From positions 1 through 25,666 of the forward strand of contig CAYXNR010000031.1 of the NCBI GenBank assembly GCA_964466595.1: a stretch of 25,666 nucleotides of DNA, written 5' to 3'. This stretch comes from JABDGC01 sp964466595. GTDB taxonomy: Bacteria > Pseudomonadota > Gammaproteobacteria > DSM-16500. The position numbers and the translations under genes were made by a program. This document shows positions 23,564-25,666 of this stretch, in pieces. Below the pieces are notes generated by a model. The model was not told where the DNA came from and ran no database searches. It saw only the letters and a program-made list of their open reading frames with translations. Positions within the stretch are counted from its first letter, which is position 1. Every line of letters starts with the position of its first letter.

Positions 23564-24580
23564 ATGCACTCGAGGAAACCAAAACGTCCAAAACGTATTG
23601 AGCAAACCATTTCAGAAAAAATATTAAAAGTCTTGGAAGTCATGGGCAGCCCGCAAGCTTTAGCTAGTCGAGCCAACACTGATCTTCCCGCTTTTTCGGA
23701 TCTTGCCAGTGAAGATTATAGTCAAGCTGTTTATTTGAAAAAAATGAACTATTATTTCAACACGGTATGGAGAAAAAATCTTCGATCAGGCGGCTATAGT
23801 CAGGGAATTACGCTACTGTGGTTGACGATGATTTCCTGGGGTTTGGAAGGTTTATTTTATGAAATGATCAGAATAATGACAGACTGTCCTTTTGATCAAT
23901 TATCTCAAATTGGTTATATCATGCGACTTTTTTTCAATCTCATTGATGTGGGGCAGAATCCAAGTGACTATAGTAATCAAGACTGTACACAAGATGATAT
24001 CGATGAAATTATCGGAGAAGCTTCCAGAATTTTTACAATGAAAAAAATGTTGACCCAAGAAGACTTGGAAAAGAGATTAAAGCGTTTCCCAAAGGAAAAT
24101 ACGATGATGATTATCACCGGCTGTTGGCAAAACAAGAAAACAGGGGAGAGCGAAGGACACACGGTGGGTGTTTTTCGTCGAGGAGAACAGTATTATCTTT
24201 TTGACCCGAGTTCGAAGAGTTTACCTGCGCTTGAATATTCGGCAGAAGAACCTTTTATACAAACTCTCTGGCAGTTCATCTTTCCTCACGTGAAGATGAA
24301 ATATGGAGAGGTGTCGCTTCAGGTGCTTCATCGTCACCAGCCCCTACCTCTACAGCTAGCAAAAGTTGAGTCGAGATCCAAACAGCAAGCAAAGCCGCTT
24401 TTGGAGCCAACACCCGCATTGAAACCCCTAGCGGTGCCAAAACCAGCGGTGCAGAAGTTCAGTTTGTCGCCGCAAACCTTAATTAAATCCGGTCCTACTT
24501 TGTTTTCTACAAGCGCAGACTCAAACGAAACCATCATTGAGACTAGTAAACATAAAAACCTAGGTTATAAACGCTCATAA
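23564..24580 (+). CDS. YopT/AvrPphB-like (C58-type) protease paralogue with Ser at the Cys position
   Basis: I infer the family from motifs; no named gene is recognised. The 338-residue protein begins with a basic segment (HSRKPKRPKR), then a domain at about 48-258 shared with the next gene. GGYSQGITLLWL at 76-87 is the nucleophile motif with Ser79, GHTVGVF at 198-204 carries His199, and YYLFDPSSK at 210-218 carries Asp214. Spacings of 120 and 15 residues fit YopT-type enzymes, except that the nucleophile is Ser (AGT), not Cys. From about 258 a Pro/Lys-rich, low-complexity tail follows (repeated short PKP/LKP-like patches), without membrane segments or a signal peptide. It may be a dead partner, a decoy or a substrate binder. 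It is co-transcribed with the next gene (14 bases apart). Secretion by a type IV system is speculation. Confidence 0.7.
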   Translation: MHSRKPKRPKRIEQTISEKILKVLEVMGSPQALASRANTDLPAFSDLASEDYSQAVYLKKMNYYFNTVWRKNLRSGGYSQGITLLWLTMISWGLEGLFYEMIRIMTDCPFDQLSQIGYIMRLFFNLIDVGQNPSDYSNQDCTQDDIDEIIGEASRIFTMKKMLTQEDLEKRLKRFPKENTMMIITGCWQNKKTGESEGHTVGVFRRGEQYYLFDPSSKSLPALEYSAEEPFIQTLWQFIFPHVKMKYGEVSLQVLHRHQPLPLQLAKVESRSKQQAKPLLEPTPALKPLAVPKPAVQKFSLSPQTLIKSGPTLFSTSADSNETIIETSKHKNLGYKRS

Positions 24581-24594
24581 CGAAGAGGACGACA

Positions 24595-25524
24595 ATGCAG
24601 ACTGGCAGACCTATACCACTGGAAACCATTTCGGAAAAATTAGCTAAATTTTTACAAGATAAAAATGCGCTGGTCCCAACCCGGCCTATTTCTTTTGTTG
24701 CAAGCAATGATTATAGCCAAACTATTTTGATCAGTAGAATTAATTATTATCTAAACAGTATTAACGAAAAAGAAATTTTAGATGAGGGCTATTGTCATGG
24801 CCTGACACTGCTCTGGTTGACGATGATGTCTTGGGGAGTAGAAAGTTTATTTTATCAAATCATAAAAATGATTGCTGAATGTCCTCTTGATCAATTAGTT
24901 AATATGGGCAATATTATTACGCCCTTTCTTGATATGATCGATGTCGGCCAATATCCAGAGAAACGTAGTAATAATCACTTTAAGCAAAGCAATGTGATCG
25001 AAATTATCGGTGAAGTTTACAAAATTTTTACAGCGACAAAAAAACTTACTCCCAAAAAGCTAGAAAGCAGACTGCAGTCCTTGGGGAAAGAAAATAATAT
25101 GATGGCTATTACAGGTTGGCCTAAAGATCGCCAAAAAGGCCATACGGTAGGTGTTTTTGTGAGAGGACCACAATATCATTTTTATGATTCTAATTTTGAT
25201 GACTTAGGGGCGCATGAATATGTTGCACAGTATCCGCTTGCTCGAGAAATCTGGGAACAAGTTTTTAGTCATAAGAGAATAACCGAAGAAAAAGTTGCGA
25301 TTCGTGTTATCCATCCAAAAACCTCACCTTTAGTCAGCCCATCTCGATCAATAGTAGATCCTCAGCTAATAGTCTCAAGCTCTCAGTCAGTAAGCTCTCA
25401 GCCAGCAAGCTCAAACGTCCCTTCAAGGGTGTGTTGTAAAAAACGAAGAGCTACTTTATTTTACAGGGAGCCGCCAGAAGCAGAAATTGTTCCAAAAAAA
25501 CAACGCGGTTTTCAGCTGAAGTGA
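24595..25524 (+). CDS. YopT/AvrPphB-like (C58-type) cysteine protease candidate
   Basis: A 309-residue paralogue of the gene 14 bases upstream. EGYCHGLTLLWL at 64-75 gives Cys67, GHTVGVF at 182-188 gives His183, and YHFYDSN at 194-200 gives Asp198. The Cys-His and His-Asp distances (116 and 15) are like those recalled for YopT (139/258/274) and AvrPphB (98/212/227), and the motif order and local sequence (GxCxGL...W, then HxVxV, then a hydrophobic strand ending in D) also agree. The two paralogues are alike through the domain but differ in the tail; here a Ser-rich stretch at about 248-276 is followed by VCCKKRR and an acidic-basic end. There is no signal peptide or membrane helix, as expected of a protein secreted directly into host cells. 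AAGAGG precedes the ATG. The activity is inferred. Confidence 0.72.
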   Translation: MQTGRPIPLETISEKLAKFLQDKNALVPTRPISFVASNDYSQTILISRINYYLNSINEKEILDEGYCHGLTLLWLTMMSWGVESLFYQIIKMIAECPLDQLVNMGNIITPFLDMIDVGQYPEKRSNNHFKQSNVIEIIGEVYKIFTATKKLTPKKLESRLQSLGKENNMMAITGWPKDRQKGHTVGVFVRGPQYHFYDSNFDDLGAHEYVAQYPLAREIWEQVFSHKRITEEKVAIRVIHPKTSPLVSPSRSIVDPQLIVSSSQSVSSQPASSNVPSRVCCKKRRATLFYREPPEAEIVPKKQRGFQLK

Positions 25525-25542
25525 GTTTGGTAACGCGTAAGG

Positions 25543-25581
25543 TGTCATGCCAGCATGAGCAATCGAGTAAGGCTCGCTCAT
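25543..25581. repeat. Degenerate relative of the MITE core
   Basis: TGTCATGCCAGCA (25543-25555) is identical to the left end of the double-hairpin core at 2652-2664. It is followed by a different small hairpin, ATGAGC (25555-25560) with GCTCAT (25576-25581). It lies 19 bases after the second protease-like gene and may serve as its 3' structure. Confidence 0.5.
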
Positions 25582-25598
25582 TTCCCGATGCAAAAACT

Positions 25599-25622
25599 AG
25601 TATCTACACAAGTATCTACACA
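25599..25622 (+). repeat. 12-bp tandem duplication
   Basis: AGTATCTACACA is present twice in direct succession, followed by AGT. It is a simple tandem repeat with no evident function. Confidence 0.75.
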
Positions 25623-25640
25623 AGTCTTATTTTTAAAATT

Positions 25641-25666
25641 GGTAGGGTGGATTAGGCGCTTTTTGC
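25641..25666 (+). repeat. Probable left arm of a palindromic repeat cut by the window edge
   Basis: GGTAGGGTGGATTAGGCGC followed by a T-run resembles one arm of the dispersed palindromes with GTGGATTA cores found in many proteobacterial genomes. The partner arm would lie just past the window, so the call is tentative. Confidence 0.35.

Overview
The window looks like chromosome of a gammaproteobacterium, most likely an intracellular lineage of the Legionellales (Coxiella/Rickettsiella-like). The basis is moderate: moderately AT-rich DNA, housekeeping genes of clear gammaproteobacterial type (rpsO-pnp, ruvX, tatABC, a heme A/cytochrome oxidase assembly set), many dispersed palindromic repeats, and a terminal pair of genes that look like host-directed cysteine proteases. 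The taxonomic placement is inference; no rRNA or tRNA is present to test it.

Layout. 1-115: palindromic G-rich repeats. 116-2606 (minus): metK-ahcY, the methyl cycle operon, with a small MITE-like element sitting 19 bases upstream of metK. 2936-4954 (plus): tkt. 5058-11389 (plus): a run of a membrane protein, ruvX, a GT2 glycosyltransferase, two tandem paralogous multi-pass GT-C-like transferases and a second GT2 enzyme, probably a cell-envelope glycosylation module. 11460-13937 (plus): rpsO-pnp. 13938-14100: a small array of 52-bp repeat units ending in the palindromic repeat. 14101-15060 (minus): folE and a hinT-like gene. 15202-15732 (plus): ppa with a clear terminator. 15934-20419 (minus): a small membrane protein, then psd, SCO, ctaB, ctaA and surf1; the last five are read surf1>ctaA>ctaB>sco>psd with overlaps or tiny gaps, so they form a cytochrome c oxidase maturation operon with psd at its end. 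20473-21833 (plus): a DUF2909 twin-helix protein and tatA-tatB-tatC. 21834-22260: a nested palindromic repeat element. 22261-22779 (plus): exported PEBP-like protein. 22797-23468 (minus): phosphoribosyltransferase. 23564-25524 (plus): two adjacent paralogues with the Cys-His-Asp order and spacing of YopT/AvrPphB (C58) proteases. 25525-25666: more repeat fragments.

The most interesting signal is the terminal paralogue pair. The downstream copy keeps a full Cys67-His183-Asp198 triad with C58-like spacing, while the upstream copy has Ser79 at the Cys position, changed by a single base (TGT to AGT), with His199 and Asp214 kept. This suggests an effector protease paired with a catalytically dead or altered partner. 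The second signal is a 46-bp repeat, present in four full copies, that can fold either as a 13-bp hairpin or as a short-loop G-quadruplex using overlapping bases, and that occurs twice as an inverted pair.
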